A stretch of DNA of 64,000 bases from assembly GCF_025999835.1 (NCBI RefSeq), contig NZ_AP025628.1, positions 1,674,001 through 1,738,000 on the forward strand. The letters are read 5' to 3'. This stretch comes from Caldinitratiruptor microaerophilus (GTDB lineage: Bacteria > Bacillota > Sulfobacillia > Symbiobacteriales > ZC4RG38). Below the pieces are notes generated by a model, which saw only the letters and a program-made list of their open reading frames with translations, searched no databases and was not told where the DNA came from. Numbering within the stretch: position 1 is the stretch's first letter; the number at the start of each line of letters is the position of its first letter. Positions 46,436 to 56,004 of the stretch are shown here, piece after piece. Made by a program: the position numbers and the translations under genes.

Positions 46436-46960
46436 CTACTCGCGCTCCTCGGCCAGGGCGAGCAGGCCGGCGATTCCCTGGGCGAGGCTGGCCAGGGCCG
46501 CGTCGAAGTTCTCCCAGTCCTCGTCCGTGGCCTCTCCCTCGACCGGGACCTCCATCTCGAGCCAGTAGTCGATGATGAAGTGCGACTCCAGATGGATGTG
46601 GACCGTCTTCCCCGACTCGCCCCGGAAGTACCGCTGGATGCCGCTGATACCCACCTCGACCCCGGCGATCTCCTTCGCCCGGCTCCACAGCTGCGCGGGC
46701 TGCAGGTGGGCGACGGTGTGGGCGGGCAGCGTGACCTCGACCTCGATCTCGCAGACCTGGTCGCGCACGGGGTAAATATAAACATCGGCGACGGGCCCCG
46801 CCTCGTTCTGCTGGTCCCGGCCGATGCTCAGGATGACCTCGACGTGGGGAGTGACAGCCCCTTCCCAGTACTCCGTCACCGTGCGGATGGCAGCCGGGTA
46901 GCCCGTATCGTCCACGGCGTCCTTGAGCGTTTGCGCCAGGTTTTCCAGTGCCTGTAGCAC
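46436..46960 (-). CDS. hypothetical protein upstream of rsmD
   Basis: A 174-residue soluble protein that I do not recognise. Features are an N-terminal helix (VLQALENLAQTLKDAVDD), alternating strands in the middle (VADVYIYPVRDQVCEIEVEVTLP, KTVHIHLESHFIIDYWLEMEV) and an acidic C-terminal helix. There is no signal peptide or membrane segment. The GTG start has GGAGGGG at 7 bases, which decides it against a longer frame. It lies 6 bp before rsmD and is probably cotranscribed with it. Confidence 0.75.
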   Translation of the reverse strand: MLQALENLAQTLKDAVDDTGYPAAIRTVTEYWEGAVTPHVEVILSIGRDQQNEAGPVADVYIYPVRDQVCEIEVEVTLPAHTVAHLQPAQLWSRAKEIAGVEVGISGIQRYFRGESGKTVHIHLESHFIIDYWLEMEVPVEGEATDEDWENFDAALASLAQGIAGLLALAEERE

Positions 46961-46999
46961 GGGTGTGTCCCCTCCGGCCTGATCGGAACAGCAGACTTC

Positions 47000-47005
47000 A
47001 TTATA
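47000..47005 (-). promoter_or_regulatory. possible -10 box for the hypothetical gene-rsmD-coaD group
   Basis: The minus strand reads TATAAT, 40 bases before the GTG start of the hypothetical gene. No convincing -35 element is seen at the right spacing. Confidence 0.35.
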
Positions 47006-47027
47006 ACACTCGCGCGCAGGGCCGCTC

Positions 47028-48083
47028 TCAGCCGTCCAGGAGGTACACCCGCACCGGGCGCAGGCCGAACCGGTACCTCGCCTCGTGCACGTCGGACGTG
47101 TAGAGGTCGATCCGGTTCCCCCTGATCGCCCCGCCGGTGTCCGCCGCAACCCCGTACCCGTAGCCCTCGACGTAAAGGCGGCTCCCGAGCGGGATCACCC
47201 GGGGATCGACGGCGACGATCCCCTCCCGTACCCGGACGCCGGTGGCCGTCACCGTGCCGACACCCGGCTCGCCTGCGGAGTACTTGGAGGCGATCATGTC
47301 CATCGCCCGGCGGTAGCGGATCGGGAATCCGTCGACCTCCTCCACCCGGACGGGTCCGGCTCGGCTCGCCGCAAGGCGGTAGAAGAGGAGAGCAGCCTGC
47401 CCCCGGGTGAGGGGCTCGCCGGGATCCAGCCGTCCGTCCCGGCCGCCGACGATTCCCTGGCGGACCAACCAGGCCACCGCCCCCCGGAAGCTCGCACCCA
47501 CCGCCTCCCCGTCTGCGAAGGCGGCGAGCGTCCGGCCCACGGCCTGCGGGTCGAGGGCCCGGGCCTCCCCCACCCGGCCGGCCAGCCGGACGGCGAGCGC
47601 CATCCCCTCTTCCCGGCTCAGCAGGGTGTGCGGGTCGAACCCTCCGGGGCCACCGTCGACCACGAGAAGCCGGTAGGCGGTCTCTGCGGCGGGCCGGTAC
47701 CACGCCTCGCAAGGCGTGTCCGCGAAGACCCGCGCGCACAGCCCGCCCGGCACGATGCCCATGGCCCGGAGGCCCATCGCCACGGCCTCCGCGCGGGTGA
47801 CGGGCTGTTCGGGGCGGAAGAGGCCGGTGCCGTCCCCGCGCACCGCCCCGAGGAGGTAGAGCCCGCCGACCGCCTCTGCCGCCCAGTGCCCCGGCGGGAC
47901 GTCCTCGAAGACGGCCTCTGCCGTGGGTGGTGCCGCCGGCGCCGGATGCCCTGGCTCGCTGGCCGCCTCCGGCACCGGGGCGGGTGCCCCGGATGCCGGG
48001 GCGAGCGTCGGGCCCGGCGCCCCAGCCGTGCCCGCCAGCACGAGGGCGATCGCCGCCAACCCCTGCCGCCACGCGGTGCGCAC
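47028..48083 (-). CDS. SLH-domain protein with C-terminal 3D domain
   Basis: A 351-residue exported protein. The first ~28 residues look like a signal peptide, followed by an Ala/Pro-rich linker. Three SLH-like repeats follow (FEDVPPGHWAAEAV near 59, FADTPCEAWYRPA near 120, and a third near 188 ending at PGEPLTRGQAALLFYRLA), which would anchor it to cell-wall polymers. The C-terminal 3D domain, with the conserved Asp triad, spans VTATGVRVREGIVAVDPRVIP to the end (AADTGGAIRGNRIDLY). 3D domains occur in Rpf-like and MltA-like wall enzymes and in YabE, YuiC and YorM proteins of spore formers. The start is GTG, 3 bp after the HD-GYP stop. Confidence 0.88.
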   Translation of the reverse strand: MRTAWRQGLAAIALVLAGTAGAPGPTLAPASGAPAPVPEAASEPGHPAPAAPPTAEAVFEDVPPGHWAAEAVGGLYLLGAVRGDGTGLFRPEQPVTRAEAVAMGLRAMGIVPGGLCARVFADTPCEAWYRPAAETAYRLLVVDGGPGGFDPHTLLSREEGMALAVRLAGRVGEARALDPQAVGRTLAAFADGEAVGASFRGAVAWLVRQGIVGGRDGRLDPGEPLTRGQAALLFYRLAASRAGPVRVEEVDGFPIRYRRAMDMIASKYSAGEPGVGTVTATGVRVREGIVAVDPRVIPLGSRLYVEGYGYGVAADTGGAIRGNRIDLYTSDVHEARYRFGLRPVRVYLLDG

Positions 48084-48086
48084 GGA

Positions 48087-49235
48087 TCACGCCCCTCCCG
48101 GAGATGCCTGCTGCCCGGCGTCCGCCTGGTTCTCCACGTCCCGGAGCGACCGCACGATGGCAAGGCCGGGGTACCGCTCCAGGTCCAGCTCCCGGGGCCG
48201 CTCCGGGCGCCGCCCCGAGGCGTCCTCGACGATGCGCACCCGGGGGCGTTCTGCGGCCCCCTTGCGCACCGACACCACGACCGCCACCTCCCCCGTGTTC
48301 AGCTCCACCAGGGAGCCCACCGGGTACACGGCGATGTTGTCCACCAGCGCCTGCAGCATGCGTGGCTCGAACCAGTCCGAGACGACCTCCCGGAGGTTAC
48401 GAAGGGCGCGCTCCGGGCTGTAGCCCTTGCGGTAGACCCGGTCAGCCGTCATCGCGTCGTAGACGTCCGCCACCGCCACCACGCGGGCGAACTCCAGGAT
48501 CTCCTCGCCCCGCAGCCCGCGCGGGTAGCCGCCGCCGGACCAGCGCTCGTGGTGCTGGTAGGCGACGTGGGCGGCGGGCAGGCTGATCCCCTCGCTCTGG
48601 CGCAGGATCTCGAACCCCCGCACCGTGTGCTGCCGCATCTCCGCGGTCTCTTCCTCCGTGAGGGGGCCGGGCTTCTTCAGGATGCTCTCCGGGATCGTGA
48701 CCTTGCCGATGTCGTGCAGCACAGCGCCCATGGCCAGTTCCCGCAGGCGGGCCACGTCGTAGCCCAGGCTTGTCCCCATGAGGGTCGAGAGGATGCACAC
48801 GTCGACCGAGTGTCCCCAGGTGTACTCGTCGTGCAGGCGGATCTCCTGCATGTGGAGAAGGGCCTGCGGGTTGCTGACGATCTCGTCCACCACGGCCGCC
48901 ACCGCCGACCGGAGGGGCCCGAGAGACCGATCCGCCCAGCGCCGCAGGCTGCGGGCCCCGGTTCTGTTCAGCTCCTGCCGCAGGTCCTCCCCGAGGTTCC
49001 GGATCTCGGCGGTCAGCGCCATCCGCGTCTGCGGCGAGACCACGTCCGGCGGCACCACGTCCGGCGCCAGGTCGTCCAGGATGTCGACCGCCGCGATGCC
49101 TCGCTGCCGCAGGTACTGGATGTACCTCGGCTTGAGGACCGTTCCGGCCGTGAGGAGCACGCGCCCGGCCGCGTCGACGATGGACCTCCCCACCCGCATT
49201 CCGGGCCTCAGATCGTCCACGAACACCCGCCGCAC
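48087..49235 (-). CDS. HD-GYP domain protein
   Basis: A 382-residue protein with an N-terminal domain of the kind found before many HD-GYP domains (VDDLRPGMRVGRSIVDAAGRVLLTAGT) and an HD-GYP domain from about 140. The metal site is HDIGK (about 174) and HTVRGFEIL. The GYP motif reads HHERWSGGGYPRGL, with Ser where most active enzymes have Asp. HD-GYP proteins hydrolyse cyclic di-GMP or related signals. The last ~70 residues form an extra beta-rich domain (GSLVELNTGEVAVVVSV). It lies after the methyltransferase pair. Confidence 0.88.
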   Translation of the reverse strand: MRRVFVDDLRPGMRVGRSIVDAAGRVLLTAGTVLKPRYIQYLRQRGIAAVDILDDLAPDVVPPDVVSPQTRMALTAEIRNLGEDLRQELNRTGARSLRRWADRSLGPLRSAVAAVVDEIVSNPQALLHMQEIRLHDEYTWGHSVDVCILSTLMGTSLGYDVARLRELAMGAVLHDIGKVTIPESILKKPGPLTEEETAEMRQHTVRGFEILRQSEGISLPAAHVAYQHHERWSGGGYPRGLRGEEILEFARVVAVADVYDAMTADRVYRKGYSPERALRNLREVVSDWFEPRMLQALVDNIAVYPVGSLVELNTGEVAVVVSVRKGAAERPRVRIVEDASGRRPERPRELDLERYPGLAIVRSLRDVENQADAGQQASPGGA

Positions 49236-49280
49236 CGCTCCGACCTCCCCCCGGGGCCGCCCGCTCTCGGCTCCGTCTCT

Positions 49281-50363
49281 TTACGGGCGCGTCACCCGGC
49301 AATAATAGAGACGCTCGAGCACGGGTCGCCGCCGCGACCGCCCCGCGCCGTTCCCGAACACCGTGTACTTTCGGGTGTACACGGCGACATCCCCGCGAGT
49401 TTCGAGGATCCGCACGAGCGTCTCGTGCGGGAGGATGCCCTCCGCGGAGTAACTGAGGAGGATGTGCCGGCAGCGGGCGTCCCGGACCAGTTCGGCCAGC
49501 GCCCGGGCTGCCTCCCCCCGGCGGGAGTACCGGCTCTTGTGTGCCTCCCGCCGGAACTTGCGGGTCTTGCCGTAGAGGGGGGGCCGCTCCCAGCGAGCGA
49601 TGTTCTCCAGGACGTGGTAGTTGTCGATGTACTGGCGCGTGTTGTAGGGCGGATCGAGGTAAAGGAGGTCGACCTCAACCCGACGGACCAGCTCGTTGGC
49701 GTCGCCCAGGAGGACCCGGTGGCGGTGTCCGCCGGGTGCCGGTACCGGCATCCCCAGCGTCAGGGGGCGGTACACCGACGCGTCCACGAGGTGGGTGCCG
49801 TCGGGGGAGTAGGCCTCCCGCCCCAGGTGCTTCAGGTAGGCGTCGTATTGCCCGCAGGTGTTCGCCACCTTGTCGGCGGCGTACAGGAGGCTGGTGAGGA
49901 GCATGGCCTCCTCGGCGGCGTCCACCACTCCCCCGGCGGCCCAGGCGGCGATCTGCTCGCGGATGGCGTCGATGCGCGCGGCGTTTTCTTCCGTGAAGTA
50001 TCGACCGCCGTAGTTCTCCCAGACATAGCCCCGCTTGCCGGGGAGGGCGGAGAGGGTCCGGAGCAGCTCGGCCACCCGGCCGGCCCGGGTCTCCGCTCCG
50101 CCGGTCAGGAAGGCGCGCAGCGGCACGTAGCAGCTGTAGAGGTTGTCCGCCGCCACGACCGCCAGGCCCCGGGCCGCCAGGGCGTACGCCACCACCCCGG
50201 TGCCGGCGAAGAGGTCGGCCGCCGTGCGGGCGTCCGGGCAGCAGCGGTCGACGACTTCCGTGATGAAGGGCAGCAGCGAGAACTTCGAACCGATGAACTT
50301 CCGGTTGTGGACGTGGACGGCCGGCAGCGCCGGCGCCTCGGCGACCGTCTCGATGGGGCTCAC
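49281..50363 (-). CDS. DNA adenine methylase (D12 class, COG3392-like)
   Basis: A 360-residue adenine-N6 methyltransferase. The N-terminal NRKFIGSKFSLLPFI corresponds to motif X, ADLFAGTGVVAYAL (about 49-62) is the SAM motif I, and LLYLDPPYNTRQYIDNYH is the catalytic motif IV (DPPY). The target-recognition region lies between motif I and motif IV. The GTG start overlaps the TGA of the upstream methyltransferase by 4 bp, so the two are coupled. No restriction endonuclease is recognisable in the flanks. Confidence 0.87.
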   Translation of the reverse strand: MSPIETVAEAPALPAVHVHNRKFIGSKFSLLPFITEVVDRCCPDARTAADLFAGTGVVAYALAARGLAVVAADNLYSCYVPLRAFLTGGAETRAGRVAELLRTLSALPGKRGYVWENYGGRYFTEENAARIDAIREQIAAWAAGGVVDAAEEAMLLTSLLYAADKVANTCGQYDAYLKHLGREAYSPDGTHLVDASVYRPLTLGMPVPAPGGHRHRVLLGDANELVRRVEVDLLYLDPPYNTRQYIDNYHVLENIARWERPPLYGKTRKFRREAHKSRYSRRGEAARALAELVRDARCRHILLSYSAEGILPHETLVRILETRGDVAVYTRKYTVFGNGAGRSRRRPVLERLYYCRVTRP

Positions 50364-51259
50364 GCGCCCGACCGCCTCGCGGACCCGCCCGGCTCGTGCC
50401 GGAAGATCAGGATGTTCTGGTGGATCATGCTCGGGATGAACTCGTACCGGTAGCCGTAGATGTGCAGGCTCTTCGACACGTCGTACCAGATCAGATTCCC
50501 CTTCATCACGTACCCCAGCCGGTCGAGCACCGCCGCCACCTCGTGCGAGAGCGGGTGAAACCGTCCGCTGTGGTACATGTCGCCGATGAAGACCGCCAGG
50601 TACGCCCGGGGGCGCAGGAGCGGTCGGGCCGCAGCGAACACGTCCTCCAGGAGGCGCAGCCACTCCTCGCGGTTGCGCGGTCCGTCGCCGAACGCCTGGA
50701 GCTTCGAGGGCCGGCGCGGGCGGGCCGCCTCACCCGCACGCTTGAACTTGCCGGCCGAGCGCCGGCGGCGGTCCATGTCCCAGTATGGCACGTCCGTCAG
50801 CAGGAAGTCGAAGGGGCCCTCGAGCGTGGGAAGCACCTGCCGGCTGTCCCCGACGATGGCGGTCTGGGGGGCAAGCCCCTCCCGCCGGCACACCTCGTGG
50901 TAGATGTCGACCCAGCGCGGGCTGATCTCGATCCCCACGGCTTCCCGGCCGCTCAGGGACGCCCCGAGGAGCGTCCCGCCCACCCCCATGAACGGGTCCA
51001 GGACCCGCTGCCCCGACTTGGTGAAGATGCGGATCAGGTACGCGCACAGTTCCGGCGGCTTCTGGCCCCCGTGCTGGCTCCGCAGCTCGAACTGGCACGA
51101 GGGGGGAAACGGCATGCTGATCACCGAGCGGGTGCTGAACAGCCACTCCTTGCCGGTGAGGTCATTCAGGCGGTTGCCCCGGTGGTACACCCCCCGGGGC
51201 CCGAGGTCCACGTGCGGCCCGCCGCCGCCCGCCGGCTCGCCCGCCACGTCGCGTCTCAC
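50360..51259 (-). CDS. DNA methyltransferase (N4/N6 class)
   Basis: A 299-residue methyltransferase. LDPFMGVGGTLLGA (about 87-100) is the SAM motif I and LLTDVPYWDM (about 152-161) the catalytic motif IV, of the TD(V/P)PY type. The N-terminal region with LTGKEWLFSTRS and HGGQKPPELCAYLIR is typical of a group of orphan bacterial methylases. I chose the GTG at 51259, which has GGGAGG upstream; a GTG at 51277 is possible. A TATACT -10 box lies at 51288-51293. It is the first gene of a minus-strand group and is divergent from gpr. Confidence 0.82.
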   Translation of the reverse strand: MRRDVAGEPAGGGGPHVDLGPRGVYHRGNRLNDLTGKEWLFSTRSVISMPFPPSCQFELRSQHGGQKPPELCAYLIRIFTKSGQRVLDPFMGVGGTLLGASLSGREAVGIEISPRWVDIYHEVCRREGLAPQTAIVGDSRQVLPTLEGPFDFLLTDVPYWDMDRRRRSAGKFKRAGEAARPRRPSKLQAFGDGPRNREEWLRLLEDVFAAARPLLRPRAYLAVFIGDMYHSGRFHPLSHEVAAVLDRLGYVMKGNLIWYDVSKSLHIYGYRYEFIPSMIHQNILIFRHEPGGSARRSGA

Positions 51260-51417
51260 CCCCGCCTCCCGGACCACCTTCGTTAACAGTATATCAAACG
51301 GAACTCGCTGCCAAGCCGCGCCCCCACCTCCGGAGGGCCTACGTTCCCCGGGGGACGCCGGGGGCCCGTATGGCTCCGCGGATCCACGACCAACCTACCG
51401 ACGGAGGGAAGGGCAGA

Positions 51418-52395
51418 GTGGCGATCTCGCAGGGGCAGTGGCATCCCTACACCGACCTGGCCTCCGAGGCCGCGGGCGCGGTCCAGGGCGCCGCCCGTCA
51501 GCAGCTTCCCGGCGTCACGGTCCAGGAGGAGCAGGGCGACGGGTTCACCGTCACCCGGGTCCACGTGCACGGTCCGGAGGGCGAGCAGGCCATCGGCAAG
51601 GCGCCCGGCCGTTACGTCACCATCGAGGCGCCGGGGCTGCGCGAGCGGAACCTCGACCTGCAGGAGCGGATCAGCCAGGCCCTCGCCCGGGAGATCGAGG
51701 CGCTCCTCGGACTGCCTGCGGACGCCCCGGTACTGGTCGTGGGGCTCGGCAACGCCCGGGCCACCCCGGACGCGCTGGGCCCCCGGGTGGTGGAGAAGAT
51801 CCTGGTGAGCCGCCACCTGCGCGACGTGGTCCCGGCCGAGCTGCGGGGGGACCTCCGGCCCGTGGCCGCCCTCGCGCCCGGCGTGCTCGGCACCACCGGC
51901 GTCGAGACGGGGGAGGTAATCCAGGGCGTGGTCGAGCGCATCCGCCCCCGGGCGGTCATCGCGGTCGACGCCCTGGCTGCCCGGAGCGTGGAGCGCATCG
52001 GCACCGCCGTGCAGCTGGCCGACACCGGAATCCGGCCCGGCAGCGGCCTCCAGGGCCGGCGGGTGGCACTGGACGCCGAATCGCTCGGGGTGCCCGTGAT
52101 CGCCATCGGCGTCCCCACGGTGGTCCACGCGGCCACCATCGCCTACGACACGTTCCAGCTGCTCGCCACCCGCCTCAAGGGGCGCAACGCCTTCTTCGAC
52201 CTCTACGCGCAGTTCGGCCCGGAGGAGGTCCGCCGCCTGATCGACGAGGTGCTCACCCCTGCGGTGGGTAGCCTCGTGGTGACCCCGAAGGGCGTCGACG
52301 AGATGGTGGAGGACATGGCCCGGCTCATCGCCGGCGCCCTCAACGCCGCTCTCCACAAGGGCGTCACGGCGAAGGAACTCATGCGCTACGTCTGA
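51418..52395 (+). CDS. gpr: germination protease GPR
   Basis: A 325-residue GPR endopeptidase that degrades small acid-soluble spore proteins during germination. The TDLASEAAGA segment near residue 12 is the processing region at which the proenzyme is matured. VVGLGNARATPDALGP (about 104-119) and AVDALAARSVERIGTAVQLADTGIRPGSG are the most conserved blocks. The GTG at 51418 follows GGAGGGAAGGG, which decides it against an ATG at 51370. It stands alone on the plus strand, divergent from the methyltransferases and 9 bp from the converging aroA end. Confidence 0.96.
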   Translation: MAISQGQWHPYTDLASEAAGAVQGAARQQLPGVTVQEEQGDGFTVTRVHVHGPEGEQAIGKAPGRYVTIEAPGLRERNLDLQERISQALAREIEALLGLPADAPVLVVGLGNARATPDALGPRVVEKILVSRHLRDVVPAELRGDLRPVAALAPGVLGTTGVETGEVIQGVVERIRPRAVIAVDALAARSVERIGTAVQLADTGIRPGSGLQGRRVALDAESLGVPVIAIGVPTVVHAATIAYDTFQLLATRLKGRNAFFDLYAQFGPEEVRRLIDEVLTPAVGSLVVTPKGVDEMVEDMARLIAGALNAALHKGVTAKELMRYV

Positions 52396-52404
52396 CCGCG
52401 GCCG

Positions 52405-53685
52405 TCAGCGCACCAGGCCGGCGAGGACGTCCCAGAACCCGGGGAAGCTCACGTCCACCGACTCGGCGCCCTCCACCTCCACCCCCTCCGGAGCGACGAG
52501 GCCCGCCACCCCGAGCGCCATCGCCAGGCGGTGGTCGCCGTGGGCCTGCGCCCGGCCGCCCCGGAGCCCGCCGCCGTGGATCACGAGCCCGTCAGGGCGC
52601 TCCTCCACCCGGGCCCCGAGGCGGCCGAGCTCGGTGGCCAGCGCCGCGAGCCGGTCGCTCTCCTTCACCCGCAGCTCCGCGGCGTCCCGGATCACGGTGG
52701 TGCCCTCCGCCGCGCAGGCGGCGACGGCCAGCACCGGGATCTCGTCGATCAGGCGGGGGATGAGCTCGCCGCCGATCTCGGCCCCGCGCAGGCCGGGCGC
52801 CGAGCGCACGTAAAGGTCGGCGACGGGCTCGCCGGCCGCCTCGCGCGGGTTCTGGAGCTCCACCGCCGCCCCCATGGCCGCGAGCACGTCCAGGATGCCG
52901 GTCCGGGTGGGGTTGACCCCCACCCCCTCGATCACGACCTCCGAGCCCGGCACCAGGGCCGCCGCCACGAGGAGGAAGGCCGCGGAGGAGATGTCCCCGG
53001 GCACGTCCACCCGCTGTCCCTCCAGGTCCGGCCGGCCCTCGACCGCCGCGGTGAGCCCCTGGCGGCGCACCCGGGCCCCGAAGCCGGCGAGCATCCGCTC
53101 GGTGTGGTCCCGGCTGGGCGCCGGCTCGGTCACGGCGGTCTCTCCCTCGCACGTGAGCCCGGCCAGGAGCACGGCCGACTTCACCTGGGCGCTGGCGACC
53201 GGGGAGCGGTAGTGCACCGGGCGGAGCGCCCGCCCCTGTACGGCCAGGGGCGCCCGCTCGCCCCCCTGCCGGCCCCGGATCTCCGCGCCCATCTCGGTGA
53301 GGGGACGCACCACCCGGCCCATCGGCCGCCGGCGAATGGAGGCGTCTCCGGTCAGCACGCTGAAGAACCGCTGCCCGGCCAGGAGACCGGTCAGCAGGCG
53401 GATGGTCGTACCGGAGTTGCCGACGTCCAGGACGTCCTCCGGCTCCCGGAGCCCGTCCAGGCCCCGGCCCCGGACCCGGAGGTGGGTCGGCGACCGCCGC
53501 TCGACCTCCGCCCCCAGCGCCTCCATGCAGGCCACCGTACGCAGGCAGTCCCCGCCGGGCAGGAAGTTCGTGATCTCGGTGGTCCCCCGGGCGATCGCCC
53601 CCAGGATGACGGCCCTGTGGGAGATGGACTTGTCCCCCGGCACGGTCAGGCGGCCGCGCAGGGGGCCGGACGGGGTCAAACGCAT
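52405..53685 (-). CDS. aroA: 3-phosphoshikimate 1-carboxyvinyltransferase (EPSP synthase)
   Basis: A 426-residue enzyme of the shikimate pathway. [21 protein letters not shown] (about 17-37) binds shikimate-3-phosphate, [16 protein letters not shown] (about 85-100) is the phosphoenolpyruvate region, and [15 protein letters not shown] lies near the C-terminus. The ATG at 53685 has GAGGAGGG upstream. It is the third gene of the tyrosine T-box operon. Confidence 0.95.
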   Translation of the reverse strand: MRLTPSGPLRGRLTVPGDKSISHRAVILGAIARGTTEITNFLPGGDCLRTVACMEALGAEVERRSPTHLRVRGRGLDGLREPEDVLDVGNSGTTIRLLTGLLAGQRFFSVLTGDASIRRRPMGRVVRPLTEMGAEIRGRQGGERAPLAVQGRALRPVHYRSPVASAQVKSAVLLAGLTCEGETAVTEPAPSRDHTERMLAGFGARVRRQGLTAAVEGRPDLEGQRVDVPGDISSAAFLLVAAALVPGSEVVIEGVGVNPTRTGILDVLAAMGAAVELQNPREAAGEPVADLYVRSAPGLRGAEIGGELIPRLIDEIPVLAVAACAAEGTTVIRDAAELRVKESDRLAALATELGRLGARVEERPDGLVIHGGGLRGGRAQAHGDHRLAMALGVAGLVAPEGVEVEGAESVDVSFPGFWDVLAGLVR

Positions 53686-53714
53686 CGGCGTCGCCCTCCT
53701 CGCAGGCCGGCTCC

Positions 53715-54599
53715 CTACAGGGCGAGCCGGCTTCTCGCCTCGTGGGCCCGGGAGAACCAGCGGGCGATGCCCTCGGGGTCTCCCGCCCGCACCGCCGCCT
53801 CGAGCCCGTCGAGCGCCTCCCGGAAGTCGGCCAGGGCAGCCAGCACGGGGTCCCGGTTGGTGAGCAGGATGTCCTGCCACAGGTAGACGGGGCTGGCGGC
53901 GACCCGGGTGGTGTCACGGAACCCGCCCGCCGCCAGGCTCATCACCCAGCCCACGGCCTCGTCGCCCTTCTGCGCCGCGGCGGCGGTGGCGGTGGCGACG
54001 ATCTGCGGCAGGTGGCTCACGTAGGCCACCCGGCGGTCGTGGAGGTCCGGCGGCATCCACAGCACCCGCGCCCCCACCGCCTCGGCGACCCGGGCCACCA
54101 GGGCCGCCGCCCAGGGCGGGGTCGCCGGGGTGGGGGTGATCACCCAGCGGGCGCCCCGGTAGAGGTCGGGCCGGGCAGCCCGGACCCCGGCCCGCTCCGA
54201 CCCGGCCATCGGGTGGGAGCCGACGAAGGCCGCGCCGGGGGCGATGTGCGCCTCCCACGCGGCGACGACCTCGGCCTTCGTGCTGCCGAGGTCGGTCACC
54301 ACGCAGCCCTCGGGCACCCTCGGTCCCCACTCCGCCGCCTGGTCCCGGATCACGCGCACGGGGGCGCCCAGCACCAGGAGTTGCGCCCCCGCCATGCCTG
54401 CCTCCGGATCGGTCTCCCAGCGGTCGACGGCACCGAGCTCCTGTGCCACCCGCAGGGTCCGGCGGTCGCGCCCGATCCCGACGACCTCCCGGGCCGCGCC
54501 CGCCCACCGGAGGGCCATCCCGAGGGAGCCTCCCATCAGGCCGACGCCCCAGATGGCCACCCGGTCCAGCGGCAGCTCCGGTGCGGGCACCTCAGTCAC
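53715..54599 (-). CDS. tyrA: prephenate dehydrogenase
   Basis: A 294-residue NAD-dependent enzyme that commits prephenate to tyrosine. The Rossmann loop is [15 protein letters not shown] (about 15-29), [12 protein letters not shown] and [13 protein letters not shown] (about 127-139) are the substrate and catalytic blocks, and the helical C-terminal domain carries [12 protein letters not shown]. There is no ACT domain, so feedback would have to come from the T-box. It overlaps the end of aroF by 8 bp. Confidence 0.93.
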   Translation of the reverse strand: MTEVPAPELPLDRVAIWGVGLMGGSLGMALRWAGAAREVVGIGRDRRTLRVAQELGAVDRWETDPEAGMAGAQLLVLGAPVRVIRDQAAEWGPRVPEGCVVTDLGSTKAEVVAAWEAHIAPGAAFVGSHPMAGSERAGVRAARPDLYRGARWVITPTPATPPWAAALVARVAEAVGARVLWMPPDLHDRRVAYVSHLPQIVATATAAAAQKGDEAVGWVMSLAAGGFRDTTRVAASPVYLWQDILLTNRDPVLAALADFREALDGLEAAVRAGDPEGIARWFSRAHEARSRLAL

Positions 54600-55680
54600 C
54601 CACCGGCGCCACCGGGGCTCCGGCCGCGGGCCGCGTGTGAGCGGTGGGCAGCGGGACCCGCCGCCCCAGGACCGCCGCGATGGCGGCGATCTCGTCCATC
54701 ATCTGCCGGAACGCCTCGGGGCTCAGCGCCTGGGCGGCGTCGGAGACCGACTCGTCCGGACGGGGGTGCACCTCCACCTCCAGGCCGTCGGCGCCGGCCG
54801 CCACGGCCGCCCGGGCCAGGGCGGCCACCCACTGGCGCTTGCCGGCCGCGTGGCTGGGGTCGACCACCACGGGCAGGTGCGTCAGCTGGCGCACCACCGG
54901 GACCGCGGCCACGTCGAGGGTGAAGCGCGTGGCGGTCTCGAAGGTGCGGATCCCGCGCTCGCAGAGGATCACCTGGCTGTTGCCGCCCGCCAGGATGTAC
55001 TCGGCGGCGCTCAGCCACTCCTCGATGGTCGTGCCGAACCCGCGCTTGAGGAGAACCGGGCGGTCGATCTGCCCCAGGGCACGCAAAAGCGGGTAGTTCT
55101 GGGCGTTGCGGGCGCCGACCTGGAGGATGTCCGCGTACCGGGCCACCAGCGGCACGGACTCCGGGTCCATGACCTCCGTGCAGACCGGCAGGCCGGTGCG
55201 CTCGCGAGCCTCAGCGAGGATCTCGAGCCCTTCCTCGCCGAGCCCCTGGAAGGTGTAGGGCGAGCTGCGCGGCTTGTAGGCCCCGCCCCGGAGGACCGTG
55301 GCGCCGGCCTCCCGGGCCGCGAACGCCGCCTCCAGGTACAGCTCCCGGCCCTCGACCGCGCAGGGCCCGGCAATCACGGGCACCTCGCCGCCGCCGAAGC
55401 GGACCCCGCCCACCTCGACCACCGTGTCCTCGGGGTGGAACTCCCGGCTCACAAGCTTGTAGGGCTTGGTCACCCGCATGGTGCGAGCCACCCCCGGGTG
55501 GCCTTCGAGGCTGGAACCCAGTGCCTCCAGCGAGGCCCGGTCGCCGCCGATGACGCCGACGATCGTGCTCTCCTCGCCGCGGGAGAGGTGCACCCCGAAC
55601 CCGGCGCGCTCGACCCGCTCGACGACATCGGCGATCTCTTCCTCCGTGGCTCCCTTGCGCATGACGATGATCATCGGCAT
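54592..55680 (-). CDS. aroF: 3-deoxy-7-phosphoheptulonate synthase (type I-beta, with N-terminal regulatory domain)
   Basis: A 362-residue DAHP synthase. Residues 1-70 ([16 protein letters not shown]...) form the ferredoxin-like regulatory domain seen in Thermotoga enzymes. The TIM barrel follows, with [50 protein letters not shown] and [10 protein letters not shown]. It makes the first intermediate of the shikimate pathway. It is the first gene behind a tyrosine-specific T-box, so supply of aromatic precursors follows the charging of tRNA-Tyr. Confidence 0.94.
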   Translation of the reverse strand: MPMIIVMRKGATEEEIADVVERVERAGFGVHLSRGEESTIVGVIGGDRASLEALGSSLEGHPGVARTMRVTKPYKLVSREFHPEDTVVEVGGVRFGGGEVPVIAGPCAVEGRELYLEAAFAAREAGATVLRGGAYKPRSSPYTFQGLGEEGLEILAEARERTGLPVCTEVMDPESVPLVARYADILQVGARNAQNYPLLRALGQIDRPVLLKRGFGTTIEEWLSAAEYILAGGNSQVILCERGIRTFETATRFTLDVAAVPVVRQLTHLPVVVDPSHAAGKRQWVAALARAAVAAGADGLEVEVHPRPDESVSDAAQALSPEAFRQMMDEIAAIAAVLGRRVPLPTAHTRPAAGAPVAPVGD

Positions 55681-55715
55681 CTCGACCCCCGCTCGTTCGT
55701 TGCCTGCGCCACTCA

Positions 55716-55998
55716 GAAAAAGGCTTCCGTCCCCGCCAAGGGACGGAAGCCTGCCTTCCGCGGTACCACCCTCGTTGGCCCGGCTCGGATCCGGGCCCCC
55801 TCTGCCGGAGCACCACCATGCTCCCCTCCGGGTAACGGCGGAGGTGCCGTCAGCGGCTACTGGGCTGCTGGCCGTTCGCCCTGCGCTCCCGGGTGTATTC
55901 GGCGGGGTCCGTGCGCCGCTTCGCACCGACCAGCGGCTCTCTGGGGCTCCGGCGCACCCGCTTACTTCTCCCGGTCATCGCTTTCGCGTCGCGGTGTT
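55716..55998 (-). promoter_or_regulatory. T-box leader, tyrosine specifier (UAC), upstream of aroF
   Basis: On the minus strand the leader has the AGTA element (GAGAAGTAAG) and the AGAGAG...GGTGCGAAG apical elements of stem I. The specifier loop GAATACACC carries the Tyr codon TAC at 55895-55897. The T-box GAGGGTGGTACCGCGG follows near 55759-55775. The terminator has a 13-bp stem (AGGCTTCCGTCCC at 55721-55733 with its complement at 55740-55752) followed by a T run. Uncharged tRNA-Tyr would stabilise the antiterminator and turn on aroF-tyrA-aroA. Confidence 0.92.
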
Positions 55999-56004
55999 GA
56001 CAGG

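Noticed and set aside
47085-50453. Plus-strand open frame of 1122 codons
   Set aside because: It runs antisense through four recognised genes and its product is low-complexity, Pro/Arg-rich sequence.
51283-51310. Sigma-F or sigma-G promoter for gpr
   Set aside because: A GTATA-like -35 is present but no matching -10 could be supported.
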